A stretch of DNA of 64,000 bases, from the NCBI GenBank assembly GCA_035652815.1, contig DASRDB010000003.1, forward strand, positions 186,001 to 250,000. Reading direction: 5' to 3'. The stretch's first letter is position 1, and every line of letters starts with the position of its first letter. Positions 9,205-17,966 of the stretch are shown piece by piece. Source of the stretch: DASRDB01 sp035652815. Its GTDB lineage: Bacteria > Chloroflexota > Ktedonobacteria > Ktedonobacterales > Ktedonobacteraceae. Under the pieces are notes generated by a model. It saw only the letters and a program-made list of their open reading frames with translations, was not told where the DNA came from and did no database searches. The translations under genes and the position numbers were made by a program.

Positions 9205-9891
9205 TTAGCCCGTGCATGCTACACCCGGAGGTGGAATAATGCGCGTCGTTGCGTCAGGGTGAGGTACCGTGTTATTGAGCGTGCCCGTGTGAACAACCAC
9301 CTGCCCACCAGTAATAGACATGGCAAAGCGGTCTGCGCTGCGAGGCGCTGGGCCGTCAAGGTACTCACCATCGACATTATAGTGCGAACCATGACAGGGA
9401 CACTTGAAGCTCAGACAGCTATCGCGCCACGCATAGGTACAGCCCAGGTGTACGCAGCGCTGGTACAACGCGACCCAATACGAGCCATCTTTATCTTTCA
9501 CGATGCTTTCCGCATCGAGCTGATCCGAAAGGTTGGTGCCTTTCAAGAGAGTGGGCGTATTAGCCGCCATGTGTACGAGATAGGTCTTGGCCTCCTGGTG
9601 GTAAAACACGCCCTTCTGGTTGTAAGCAAACTGCGGAGGCAGAGCCGCCGGGAAATCCGAGGTCTTGCCAAGCGTCAGGTCACTGCCAAATTGCCCGGCC
9701 AGGTTAGGATAAAGCATATATAACGCGCCGCCAACAGCAGCCGTTGTAGACAGACCCCACACCGCCAGCATAGACCGGCGCAGGAAACGACGGCGCGACA
9801 AACGTTGCTTCGCAATTTCCGCCGCCTCAGCGCCACCACCATGCAGTACTTCATACTGCTGCGGCGTGATGGGAGGAGTATTGATACTCAT
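9205..9891 (-). CDS. Rieske [2Fe-2S] subunit of cytochrome bc-type complex
   Basis: A 228-residue Rieske protein that oxidises quinol at the outer face of the membrane together with cytochrome b. The N-terminus has SRRRFLRRSMLAVWGLS, a twin-arginine-like signal plus anchor (about 32-60). The two cluster-binding loops are CVHLGC and CPCHGSHY (about 146-168), giving the expected two Cys and two His ligands plus the disulphide cysteines. It sits between cytochrome b C-half and the cytochrome c-cupredoxin gene. Confidence 0.93.
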   Translation of the reverse strand: MSINTPPITPQQYEVLHGGGAEAAEIAKQRLSRRRFLRRSMLAVWGLSTTAAVGGALYMLYPNLAGQFGSDLTLGKTSDFPAALPPQFAYNQKGVFYHQEAKTYLVHMAANTPTLLKGTNLSDQLDAESIVKDKDGSYWVALYQRCVHLGCTYAWRDSCLSFKCPCHGSHYNVDGEYLDGPAPRSADRFAMSITGGQVVVHTGTLNNTVPHPDATTRIIPPPGVACTG

Positions 9892-9921
9892 GAACGATCC
9901 TCTCTATCTATTCGAGCAGTA

Positions 9922-10464
9922 TTACAGATCAAAGTACATATGAGACCAGGGCCAGCTCCATAGCCAACCAGGACCACGGAAGAAGCTGCCGGCGATGGTA
10001 ATTACTGCCCAGAATATCAAGAACATGGTAAAGGTCGTAATAGCCACTTTACGGTCGGCATAGGCCCGGCTCGGATTGCGATCTACATAGGGCAAAACCG
10101 CGAGTGCCGTCAGCACCAGACCAGGAATAAGAACGCCAGCCGACGTGGGCGGGAAGTAGTGCAGCAATTCCTGCAGGCCCAGGAAGTACCAGGGAGCCTT
10201 CGCCGGGTTCGGCGTCACGTTGGGATTGGCCGGTTCGCGCAAAGGCGCATCAATCTTGATCGCCAGAATGGTCAGCATGACCATCACGATGGTAGACGCG
10301 AAAAACTCGCGCACCAGCAAGTGAGGCCAGACGAAGACCGAGTCTTCAAGCGGTTTCTCTACGCGCGTAATCGCCTCTTGCCGAACCACCGCCAATGTGC
10401 GATAGCGCCGCTGAGTAGCTGCTGCCTGCGTCTGCACTTTTGGTTCTTGTTGTTCAATCGACAT
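9922..10464 (-). CDS. Cytochrome b C-terminal half (subunit IV-like)
   Basis: A 180-residue protein with three membrane segments, equivalent to PetD or the C-terminal part of cytochrome b. The quinol-site loop that normally reads PEWY appears as APWYFLGLQELLHYFPP (about residue 93). About 45 extra, charged residues precede the first helix. It is transcribed directly after the cytochrome b N-half gene, so cytochrome b is split as in b6f-type complexes. Confidence 0.88.
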   Translation of the reverse strand: MSIEQQEPKVQTQAAATQRRYRTLAVVRQEAITRVEKPLEDSVFVWPHLLVREFFASTIVMVMLTILAIKIDAPLREPANPNVTPNPAKAPWYFLGLQELLHYFPPTSAGVLIPGLVLTALAVLPYVDRNPSRAYADRKVAITTFTMFLIFWAVITIAGSFFRGPGWLWSWPWSHMYFDL

Positions 10465-10548
10465 AGCTCAGTATCCTCTCAGAGAACCATAGGAGGCGAT
10501 CATGCAGCCAGAATCGCCTCGAAAATGGGACAGACAACACAACGCCGA

Positions 10549-11355
10549 TTACTTTTGTATGGTACCGGCCATCACGCGCTCCGCGCGCGTTTCCAACTCT
10601 CTACGAGACGGAGGAGGAGGACCGGCGGCCCCACCATCCTTACGAATACGCCAGAAGTGCACAGCCATCAACAACGCAGCCGCCAATGGCAGTAGTATCA
10701 CGTGACCGACGTAGAAACGTACCAGCGTGGCCTGAGTTACTGCCGAGCCACCCACCAGCACCTTGTACACCGCATCACCCAGGATAGGTGTGTAAGGAGC
10801 CAGGTTGGTGCCGACGGTGATAGCCCAGATGGCGATCTGGTCCCAGGGCAGAAGGTAGCCGGTAAAGCTCAGGAAGAGGGTCACAAAGAACAGACCCACA
10901 CCCACAACCCAGTTGAACTCTCTGGGCGGCTTATAGGCTCCATGATAGAAGACACGAATCATATGCAGGGTGACGGATACGACCATCAAGTGGGCGGCCC
11001 ACCGGTGCATGTTACGGACCAGGTGTCCAAACGATACCACGCTGCTGAGCTGGTTGATGTTCTGGTATGCCAGATTGGTATCCGGCACGTAGAAGAACAT
11101 CAAAAAGACTCCCGTGATGGTCAGCACGAGGAACAGGAAGAATGAAATACCACCCATACACCATGTATAGGTGATCTTCATAGCCTGGCGGCTGACCTTC
11201 ACCGGATGCAGGTGCAAAAATACATTACTCATCATCACCAGGGACTGGTTCAGAGGAGTATCAGGATAGCCGTGGCGAAATATTGAGCGCCATACCTGAC
11301 TCTCGACCATCTTCTGTGTCAGTGTGTCGAGCAGACCTTTGTTCTGAGAACTCAC
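10549..11355 (-). CDS. Cytochrome b N-terminal half (b6-like)
   Basis: A 268-residue protein with four membrane helices. Haem ligands are two histidine pairs: GHLVRNMHRWAAHL in the second helix and YVGHVILLPLAAALLMAVHFW in the fourth. LPWDQIAIWA after the third helix is the typical Qo-side motif. The C-terminus adds a proline-rich, charged tail. The start is a GTG at 11355 with GGAAGG upstream. It is the first gene of an operon of five (cytochrome b halves, Rieske, cytochrome c-cupredoxin, membrane protein). Confidence 0.92.
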   Translation of the reverse strand: MSSQNKGLLDTLTQKMVESQVWRSIFRHGYPDTPLNQSLVMMSNVFLHLHPVKVSRQAMKITYTWCMGGISFFLFLVLTITGVFLMFFYVPDTNLAYQNINQLSSVVSFGHLVRNMHRWAAHLMVVSVTLHMIRVFYHGAYKPPREFNWVVGVGLFFVTLFLSFTGYLLPWDQIAIWAITVGTNLAPYTPILGDAVYKVLVGGSAVTQATLVRFYVGHVILLPLAAALLMAVHFWRIRKDGGAAGPPPPSRRELETRAERVMAGTIQK

Positions 11356-11690
11356 CTTGACTACCTTCCTAACATGTATTCAAACATTTTCACCAATGCA
11401 TCGCTCTCTCAAGACAATGCTCGATTTGATAAGTTCTTAGTAGTGATTGTAACGCATCCTGAGTCAATTGAGAAGAGTATGGTTTCGATTTACTCATTAT
11501 CTGGCCCAGGATGCCCTCTTATTCCTAGATTACTGCAATGTCAAGAGGGAAGCATCAGGTGGACACCTGATATTTTTCTTCCTCTCACCTGATTCAAAAA
11601 ACGTCTGTTCGCGCGATTCCCTGCTGAGCATTTGACAGAAGAGTAGCCTAATCAATACAATTACAGTGAGGCATTGAAAGGACACTCATC
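11356..11690. other. Divergent intergenic region between respiratory operon and histidine kinase
   Basis: 335 bases without a gene. It must hold promoters for the cytochrome b operon (minus) and the histidine kinase (plus). A short open frame at 11374-11592 has no ribosome site or recognisable product and is not called. Confidence 0.6.
11632..11661 (+). promoter_or_regulatory. Candidate sigma-70 promoter for the two-component pair
   Basis: TTGACA (11632-11637), 18 bases, TACAAT (11656-11661), followed 29 bases later by the ATG of the histidine kinase. Good match to consensus. Confidence 0.6.
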
Positions 11691-12791
11691 ATGGCTATCC
11701 CAAGAACACAACACGTGGAAATTCAGCAGTTGCGTCACAAAGGACTACTCCGGCGGCTGCTGCGCGTTCCCGTGCTTTATAAAGTACTTTTCGCGAATAG
11801 TTTAATCATTTTCATCGGCGCGACAGGCGGAACCTGGCTGGCAACTCATCTGAACCGAGCGCCTTATGCCACGCCCATGTCGCTCGTCGTCTTTATTACG
11901 CTTGGCTGGCTGGTCAGTATTATACTCAATTTTCTCGTGCTGCAAATCGCCTTTCGGCCCCTCACACATCTTGGCAAGGTGATGCAGCGCGTGCAGGTAG
12001 GGGAGAGAACATTGCGCGCTCCTCTGACGGGCGTTGACCCCCAGGCGGATCAACTCGCCAGCACCTTCAATATGATGCTGGAGGCGCTTGATGAGGAAGC
12101 CCGCCAGCGCGCCAGCCAGATCATCAACGCTCAGGAGCAGGAGCGGCGGCGCATCGCCCGTGAACTGCACGATGAGACCAGCCAGGTGCTAACCTCTCTG
12201 CTTATCAGCCTGGCTATTCTTGAAGAAGCTATCGAATCGCCCGAGGGGCGCGAGCGCATCGCCGACACGCGCCGCCTGGCGCACTCTACCCTGCGCGCCA
12301 TTCGCAATCTCAGTATCGATCTCCGTCCAAGCGCGCTCGATGACCTGGGATTACTCCCTGCGCTGCGCTGGTACGTCAAAGAATATCAGAAGAAATGCTC
12401 CATCGAGGTTGAGTTTCACGCCACCGGCTTGAAAGAGCGCTTACCGGCGGAAATGGAAACCGCGCTCTACCGCATTGTGCAGGAATGCCTGACCAACACA
12501 GCGCGCCACTCAAACGCGCGCAAAGTCGATATTACGTTGATTGGCACCAACGATGCGGTACAGGCAACCATTAGCGACGATGGAGAAGGTTTCGACTACG
12601 AGGCGCTTTTGAAAAATCCAGGGCAGGAACGCGGTTTAGGTCTGGCGGGCATGCAGGAGCGGGCGCTGCTGCTTGACGGCACGCTCTCTATCCATACCGC
12701 GCCCGGCCAGGGCACAACCGTGGAGGTCAGCATTCCATTGCCGGATAACTATACACAAGCAGCGCCGTTCGCAAACGAAGTAATTGTATGA
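11691..12791 (+). CDS. Membrane sensor histidine kinase, NarL/HisKA_3 type
   Basis: A 366-residue kinase with two membrane helices (about 33-52 and 62-88), a HAMP-like linker (RPLTHLGKVMQRVQVGERTL...), a HisKA_3 dimerisation domain with the phospho-acceptor His in ERRRIARELHDETSQVLTSL (about 157), and a HATPase_c domain (IVQECLTNTARHSNARKVDI, then DDGEGFD and GLGLAGMQERA). There is little extracytoplasmic sequence between the helices, so the signal is probably sensed in the membrane or by HAMP. The response regulator gene follows after 57 bases. Confidence 0.9.
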   Translation: MAIPRTQHVEIQQLRHKGLLRRLLRVPVLYKVLFANSLIIFIGATGGTWLATHLNRAPYATPMSLVVFITLGWLVSIILNFLVLQIAFRPLTHLGKVMQRVQVGERTLRAPLTGVDPQADQLASTFNMMLEALDEEARQRASQIINAQEQERRRIARELHDETSQVLTSLLISLAILEEAIESPEGRERIADTRRLAHSTLRAIRNLSIDLRPSALDDLGLLPALRWYVKEYQKKCSIEVEFHATGLKERLPAEMETALYRIVQECLTNTARHSNARKVDITLIGTNDAVQATISDDGEGFDYEALLKNPGQERGLGLAGMQERALLLDGTLSIHTAPGQGTTVEVSIPLPDNYTQAAPFANEVIV

Positions 12792-12848
12792 TTTCATCTA
12801 TACACAAAAAACCAGAACAACTTCCCTTAGAAATATAGGAACATATAC

Positions 12849-13499
12849 ATGAAGATTCAAATACTACTGGCGGACGATCATACTATTCTACGGGCGGGCC
12901 TCAAAATGATGCTCAACGCGCAGCCCGATATGGAAGTCATCGGCGAAGCGCAGGATGGCAAGCAGGCCCTACGCGAAGCCCAGCGCCTGCGCCCCGATAT
13001 CGTCCTCATGGATATCACCATGCCCGACATGAACGGCATCGAAGCAACACGACAGATCAAAAAACTCGTGCCAGACGTCAAAGTGTTGATCCTCACTATG
13101 CATGAAAACGACGAGTATGTCTTCCAGGCTTTGCGCGCCGGGGCTTCCGGCTATATGCTCAAAGAGGCTGCCGATACGGAGTTAATCAACGCCCTGCACG
13201 TCGTCCAGAACGGCTACTTCTACCTGTCACCTACCGCGCAATCGGTGATGGTTGGCGATTATCTACAGCGCGTGCGCTCAGGCGAGGAGAAAGACAGCTA
13301 CAGCAGCCTGACCGAACGCGAGCGGGAGATTCTGAAGCTGGTGGCGGAGGGATATACCAATAATCAGATCGCGGAACGGCTGGTTATCAGCCCGAAAACG
13401 GTTGACACGCATCGCACGCATATCATGGATAAACTGAACCTGCACAGCCGCGCCGAACTGGTCAAATACGCGATGCGACGCGGCCTGCTCGAGGATTAA
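12849..13499 (+). CDS. NarL/FixJ-family response regulator
   Basis: A 216-residue regulator with an N-terminal receiver domain (LLADDHTILRAGL; phospho-acceptor Asp in PDIVLMDITMPDMNG; conserved Lys in GYMLKEA) and a C-terminal LuxR-type HTH (LTEREREILKLVAEGYTNNQIAERLVISPKTVDTH). It is the partner of the upstream histidine kinase. Its stop lies three bases from the stop of the convergent small gene at 13503. Confidence 0.93.
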   Translation: MKIQILLADDHTILRAGLKMMLNAQPDMEVIGEAQDGKQALREAQRLRPDIVLMDITMPDMNGIEATRQIKKLVPDVKVLILTMHENDEYVFQALRAGASGYMLKEAADTELINALHVVQNGYFYLSPTAQSVMVGDYLQRVRSGEEKDSYSSLTEREREILKLVAEGYTNNQIAERLVISPKTVDTHRTHIMDKLNLHSRAELVKYAMRRGLLED

Positions 13500-13502
13500 T
13501 AA

Positions 13503-13847
13503 TTAGCCTTCATCGTCGCCGTAGTCACCCAGCGACTCAGTTTCGTCGGCAAAATATTCGTCGCTATAGAAGCCTACGTCCTTACCGATATAAACGCTCA
13601 CCAGGAAATCTTCGCGTGGCACATCCGCAGTGAGTACCAGGTCTTCATCAATCTGCTCGATCAGTTTCGTGATCTCCGACTCGTCCAGTTCGCGCTCGAT
13701 AATCAGCGTGCCATGAACGGTGGTCGTGGTAAAATGCAGATCGATGGTGCCCAGGCGGTTGCTGGTTTGCAAGCCCGACCCCTGCATAATATAGTAACCC
13801 TCAGAATGTGGTGTGCGGAATTGACGCTCAAAGCGGATATCATCCAT
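13503..13847 (-). CDS. Small acidic protein of unknown function
   Basis: 114 residues from the ATG at 13847 (MDDIRFERQF...). The C-terminus is strongly acidic. The middle has an alternating pattern suggesting a small beta-rich fold (GTIDLHFTTTTVHGTLIIERELDESEITKLIEQIDEDLVL). No family recognised. A perfect AGGAGG (13888-13893) lies 40 bases before the ATG, and a hairpin (GCGCAGT/ACTGCGC, 13864-13887) fills most of the space between them. There is no NTG codon in frame between the two, so the start is uncertain. Confidence 0.55.
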   Translation of the reverse strand: MDDIRFERQFRTPHSEGYYIMQGSGLQTSNRLGTIDLHFTTTTVHGTLIIERELDESEITKLIEQIDEDLVLTADVPREDFLVSVYIGKDVGFYSDEYFADETESLGDYGDDEG

Positions 13848-13863
13848 AGAATCGAAGTATTTC

Positions 13864-13893
13864 GCGCAGTCTGTAACAGAACTGCGCCCTCCT
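13864..13893 (-). promoter_or_regulatory. Hairpin directly after a Shine-Dalgarno sequence
   Basis: On the minus strand AGGAGG is followed at once by a 7-bp stem GCGCAGT/ACTGCGC with inner CTGT/ACAG pairing. The structure could control translation of the small acidic protein. By-eye observation only. Confidence 0.3.
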
Positions 13894-13973
13894 TTCTTGT
13901 CGTTGCCTAAAGTTGCCAGAAAACCGCCGTTATTATACCATCCGCACCCCAATCTGCATAGAAACTTGTTTTC

Positions 13974-15470
13974 CTACACGAACTGCAACGACGAGCGCAC
14001 GAGAGCAAAAAACTGCGTATCGGCATCATGATAGGTGGGGGCAGGTGCCATCTGAATCAGAGCGTAGAAACGGCCATTGTGCGTCGTCACCAGCAACCCC
14101 TCTGTCTCTGTCACGCCATTGATTACTACATTCCCCTGCACCTGCTGCCAGCCTGCGCCTGCAAAAGAGAGGGCTGGCTGCTGTTTCGGCGAGGTCAGTC
14201 CCAAACGCGCTTCCTCCTGTTTTATGTACTGGTCGATGCTTTGTCCAGCAGTGGCCGTACTCAGCAGCGTCACCTGGTCTGTATGATTCGCGTCGAAAAA
14301 TGAGGCAGAACCGGCATTTTGCTGTAGTGACCAGCCCTGTGGGTATTGCAGGGCAACACCTAGCGCGCTATTGTGATAAGAGACCGAGGTTCTGGTAATC
14401 GCCGGAACGCTGAATGGTTGAAACGCGATCATCCAATATATCATGCCTCCCACAAGCAACACGGCCAGTGAGATTGCCATCACCACCAGGGGCTTTTTAC
14501 TCTTTTTTTGTCGCACAGGAGTAGCAGTCGTATCCGCATCGTTCGCGTGCGCTATTGCCCCAGCTTGCTTCTGTGAAGTCGATTGATAGGTAGGAGATAC
14601 AGGCACAGGTGGAGTAATAGGCTGCTGAATCACTGGCTGGCGAGGAGCCTTCGTATCAACAGATGGCTCAGGCTGCGCTACCACGGAAGAGGCAGGCCGC
14701 GCAGGTGAAACAGGCCGCTGCCTCTGTACTGGGCGGGTTTCAAGCTGCTCAATATCTTCATCGACCTGCTGCGGATATCCCAGACCCTGTGGGAAATGCA
14801 GCGTTTGAGACGGGCTGGCAACCAGTGGACGAGTAGGCAGATCAGGATCAGCATCCACAGGCTCTCTTCTGGCGTGTCTTTCCGGTTTAGGTCGACGAAT
14901 AGCCTGTACAGGTGACATTGTGGGCAGATCAGCAATCGAGGTCGTGTTTAACGGTGCTGTTGGTAAAGCATCGACTTCGCCGTCGGCAGCAGGCTCACCC
15001 TTCCCTGATTTCTCCTGGACCTCACGCCTGGTGGATTCGCGAGGTGGTTCCTCTGGCTCAGATATACCATCTTGATCTTCCCAAACTTTGACCCGCAGCT
15101 CGCGCATGCTCTCGGCGGATTTAAGTGCGGTAGCGGCCTTAGCAGGATTCTCAGCCTGTGGAGAAGAGGTAGCACGAGCTGCTCGTATGGGATTACGCGC
15201 TTGTGGAGAGGAAATAGCGATTCGCTCGCCTTCTATCTCTTTATCCAATTTGCTCAACCAGGGAGGTACGTTTGCCCTTCCCTCATTTTTTTCAGCAGGG
15301 GGAGTACTCGCTTGCTCGCGTGAAGCGGACCAGGAAGCCGCACCATTTGAGGTGGGCTTCGCTGAAGCGGGACGAGCCGTTGACGGTTTAACGAATTGTC
15401 CGCAATGATTACAAAATTGAGTGTCATCCCTCGGCAGCGTTTGCCCACAATGTTCACATAATGTTGCCAC
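13974..15470 (-). CDS. Zinc-ribbon, single-pass membrane protein with PsbP-like C-terminal domain
   Basis: 498 residues from a GTG at 15470 (GGAGAGG upstream). The N-terminus is a four-cysteine zinc ribbon, CEHCGQ...FCNHCGQ. A long, low-complexity Pro/Ala/Ser/Thr-rich stretch (about 30-325) leads to one membrane helix (VVMAISLAVLLVGGMIYWMIAF). The extracytoplasmic part (about 375-498) reads VALQYPQGWSLQQ...FFDANHTDQVTLLSTA..., resembling PsbP-like/DUF1795 lipoprotein domains common in Chloroflexota. Function unknown; the architecture suggests a cell-envelope protein. Confidence 0.6.
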   Translation of the reverse strand: MATLCEHCGQTLPRDDTQFCNHCGQFVKPSTARPASAKPTSNGAASWSASREQASTPPAEKNEGRANVPPWLSKLDKEIEGERIAISSPQARNPIRAARATSSPQAENPAKAATALKSAESMRELRVKVWEDQDGISEPEEPPRESTRREVQEKSGKGEPAADGEVDALPTAPLNTTSIADLPTMSPVQAIRRPKPERHARREPVDADPDLPTRPLVASPSQTLHFPQGLGYPQQVDEDIEQLETRPVQRQRPVSPARPASSVVAQPEPSVDTKAPRQPVIQQPITPPVPVSPTYQSTSQKQAGAIAHANDADTTATPVRQKKSKKPLVVMAISLAVLLVGGMIYWMIAFQPFSVPAITRTSVSYHNSALGVALQYPQGWSLQQNAGSASFFDANHTDQVTLLSTATAGQSIDQYIKQEEARLGLTSPKQQPALSFAGAGWQQVQGNVVINGVTETEGLLVTTHNGRFYALIQMAPAPTYHDADTQFFALVRSSLQFV

Positions 15471-15655
15471 TAAACCTCTCCTGCTTCTGCATATACCAGA
15501 ACGATTTCCACATTCGCGTCTATTCCCCGCGACCTTCCACATCACCGGCCCAATAGCAGATGAAGGCACCTGGAAGCAGGGGCCTCTCCTCTACTCCTAT
15601 TAAACTCTACGTTACTTCACTTATGCGTGTTCGTCAAGCAACATAGCCAAATGGT

Positions 15656-16891
15656 TTACTTCAGTTCGAGTAATGCGTTCCGGTCTGCGGCAGACTCGAT
15701 TACCTGCTGGTTTTTGACAATCTCCACCAGCTTTTTGCGTCCTTTGGGGCTACCAATCATCAACACACCCACCAGCCGGTTATCTCGAAAGAAGAGTTTA
15801 CGATAGTTTTCGTTGCCCTTCTCACCTGGCTCGCGCCGCGCTATCGACTCGAGTTCGGGATTATTTGATTCGGCGGTTCCTACCACCGCGATATTGACAT
15901 CAAAAAGCGGGCTGGTATACGTTGGCACATCAATATACGCCTGACGGCCACCAGCCATATTGACGCCCGCGATACGTCCATGCGCCATCGCATTATCCCA
16001 GGTTCCCATCGTGTGATGCTTCTGGATCGTGGCATCATAAAATTCGGCAACGTCTCCGGCAGCATATACACCCGGCACGTTGGTCTCCATATATTCATTG
16101 ACCAACACGCCGCTGCGCACCTCAACCGGCGTATTGGCAAGCAATTGCGTATTGAGCGTAATTCCCAGGCCAACACCGATTACATCCGCCTGAATTTCAC
16201 GCCCTTTTTTCGTCTTTACATATGCTGGCACGCCATCTTTTGGCACGACCTCTGCGATCTCGTCGCCATGAATAACGGTGACGCCGAATTTTTTCGCGAT
16301 GTTATCAACCACCTCACCGCCCTCGGGATCAAGCGAGGTACGTAGCCAGTAGGGACCGCGCATAATCCAGGTGGTATCCAGCTTGCGCACAGCAAAACCA
16401 TCGCATAACTCGTATGAAATGAAGCTGCCACCATAGGCTACTGCGGTGCGCGACTCAAGCATACGGGCGATGATGGTTTTGGTATCGTCCAGCGTCACAA
16501 AGTTGTAAATATGTTTCGTGCCCTCGGCTCCCGGCACACGCAGGGGATTGGCCCACCCACCTGTAGCCACCAGCAGCGCATCATAGGGTAATACCTGGCT
16601 TTTATCGGTTGTCACCGTTCGTTCATCGGTATCAATATGCGTCACCATTGTTTCCGTCATCAGGCGGATGTTGCGCTGCTCATGCCAGGCAAAGTCGCGT
16701 ATCATCACCTTCTGCTCCACAATCACGCCCTGCAAAAAACGCGGCAGCGAGACGCGGTTATAGAGCGGATACGGCTCATTGGTTATTAAATGAATGCTGC
16801 AATTCGGATCATTCTTACGTAAGGTATCGGCGGCGGTTGTCCCTGCAATACCGTTCCCAATAATCACATAACGTTTATCATGTGTCGTCAA
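15656..16891 (-). CDS. FAD-dependent pyridine nucleotide-disulphide oxidoreductase
   Basis: A 411-residue flavoprotein of the rubredoxin/ferredoxin reductase and NirB N-terminal type. It has the FAD Rossmann motif VIIGNGIAGTTAADTLR, a central NAD(P)H domain and the second FAD motif VPGVYAAGDVAEF. PYPLYNRVSLPRFL matches the nitrite-reductase-like subgroup. The NAD-binding glycine pattern is unusual: AVAYGGSFISYELCDGFA instead of GxGxxG, so cofactor preference may differ. The C-terminal part (about 325-411) resembles the small dimerisation domain. It is monocistronic; its electron acceptor is unknown. Confidence 0.8.
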   Translation of the reverse strand: MTTHDKRYVIIGNGIAGTTAADTLRKNDPNCSIHLITNEPYPLYNRVSLPRFLQGVIVEQKVMIRDFAWHEQRNIRLMTETMVTHIDTDERTVTTDKSQVLPYDALLVATGGWANPLRVPGAEGTKHIYNFVTLDDTKTIIARMLESRTAVAYGGSFISYELCDGFAVRKLDTTWIMRGPYWLRTSLDPEGGEVVDNIAKKFGVTVIHGDEIAEVVPKDGVPAYVKTKKGREIQADVIGVGLGITLNTQLLANTPVEVRSGVLVNEYMETNVPGVYAAGDVAEFYDATIQKHHTMGTWDNAMAHGRIAGVNMAGGRQAYIDVPTYTSPLFDVNIAVVGTAESNNPELESIARREPGEKGNENYRKLFFRDNRLVGVLMIGSPKGRKKLVEIVKNQQVIESAADRNALLELK

Positions 16892-17006
16892 CTGTTGACT
16901 TCTCCTTGTCCAACATAGTCTGCTTCATCTAATCGAGGCGATTTTAGCACAGTTTACCCGGGAATGCTACCCAAAAAACTTTTGGCATGCATTACAGCTT
17001 AACCCC

Positions 17007-17035
17007 TTGCATAAGCAGGAGTAGACAGATATAAT
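17007..17035 (+). promoter_or_regulatory. Candidate sigma-70 promoter for the OmpR-type regulator
   Basis: TTGCAT (17007-17012), 17 bases, TATAAT (17030-17035). This would leave a leader of about 75 bases before the ATG at 17118. Confidence 0.6.
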
Positions 17036-17117
17036 GATATGCGATGGAGAGCTTAGCTTATAGCAACCACCAGGAACAACATCCTGACATATTCGCAAGC
17101 GCGGAGGAGGGATTGGA

Positions 17118-17873
17118 ATGCAGTTAGACGCCTCCGGGCAGGAAAAAAAACCTCTTCCTATTATACTGGTCATCGATGACAACGATGACATCGTGGAATT
17201 TATCCGGTTGGGCCTGCGTTACGAGGGCTTCCAGGTTGAGTCAGCTTCTGATGGCGAACAGGGAATCGTTGCCGCTCAACACCTGAAACCAACATTGATT
17301 ATCCTGGATGTCATGATGGCCGGTATCTCAGGCATCGAAACCTGCCAGAGGCTTCGTGAAAACCCTGTCACCCGTGATATTCCCATTTTAATGCTCACCG
17401 CGAAAGATCAGGTGAAAGACCGCATCACCGGCCTGGAAGCGGGGGCTGACGACTACCTGACCAAACCGTTCGATTTTTACGAAATGCTCGCCCGCATTCG
17501 CGCCATTTTACGCCGCGCAGGTCGCGTCAAAGCAACTACCGGGGAAGAGAATGGTCACGGAGAAAATGGCAGTATTCTCGAATTTGCTGACCTGCGGATG
17601 AATACCGCCACACGCGAGGTGACAAGAGGCGGACGAAACATCGAACTGACAGCGACCGAATTCAATTTGCTGCACCTGTTCATGACACATCCACGCCAGG
17701 TACTCGACCGCGAGACCATCCTCAACAGCGTCTGGGGCTACAACTTTCTCGGCGAGACCAACATCATTGATGTCTACATTCGCTACCTGCGCGAGAAAAT
17801 CGAAGACCAACCGAGCAAACCTCAACTCATTAAGACCGTTCGCAGCGTTGGCTATATCTTAAAAGGCAACTGA
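17118..17873 (+). CDS. OmpR/PhoB-family response regulator
   Basis: 251 residues: receiver domain (VIDDNDDIVEFIRLGL; phospho-acceptor Asp in LIILDVMMAGISG; Lys in DDYLTKPFDFYEML) and a C-terminal winged helix (LTATEFNLLHLFMTHPRQVLDRETIL...VYIRYLREKIE). A strong ribosome site (GGAGGAGGG) lies 6 bases before the ATG. No histidine kinase is adjacent, so it is an orphan in this window. Confidence 0.92.
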   Translation: MQLDASGQEKKPLPIILVIDDNDDIVEFIRLGLRYEGFQVESASDGEQGIVAAQHLKPTLIILDVMMAGISGIETCQRLRENPVTRDIPILMLTAKDQVKDRITGLEAGADDYLTKPFDFYEMLARIRAILRRAGRVKATTGEENGHGENGSILEFADLRMNTATREVTRGGRNIELTATEFNLLHLFMTHPRQVLDRETILNSVWGYNFLGETNIIDVYIRYLREKIEDQPSKPQLIKTVRSVGYILKGN

Positions 17874-17912
17874 TATCACGCTCGCACTATTTATCGTCTT
17901 TTCAGGCAAAAC

Positions 17913-17946
17913 AAAAAGGACTGGTTTGATCTTGCCAGTCCTTTTT
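17913..17946. terminator. Bidirectional intrinsic terminator
   Basis: AAAAAGGACTGG (17913-17924) pairs with CCAGTCCTTTTT (17935-17946) across a short loop. A run of T follows on both strands, serving the plus-strand regulator and the convergent ECF sigma gene. Confidence 0.9.
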
Positions 17947-17966
17947 CTTATAAGTAAGATAAACAA

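Noticed and set aside
11374..11592. 72-residue plus-strand frame
   Set aside because: Lies in a divergent promoter region, without ribosome site or similarity to a known family.
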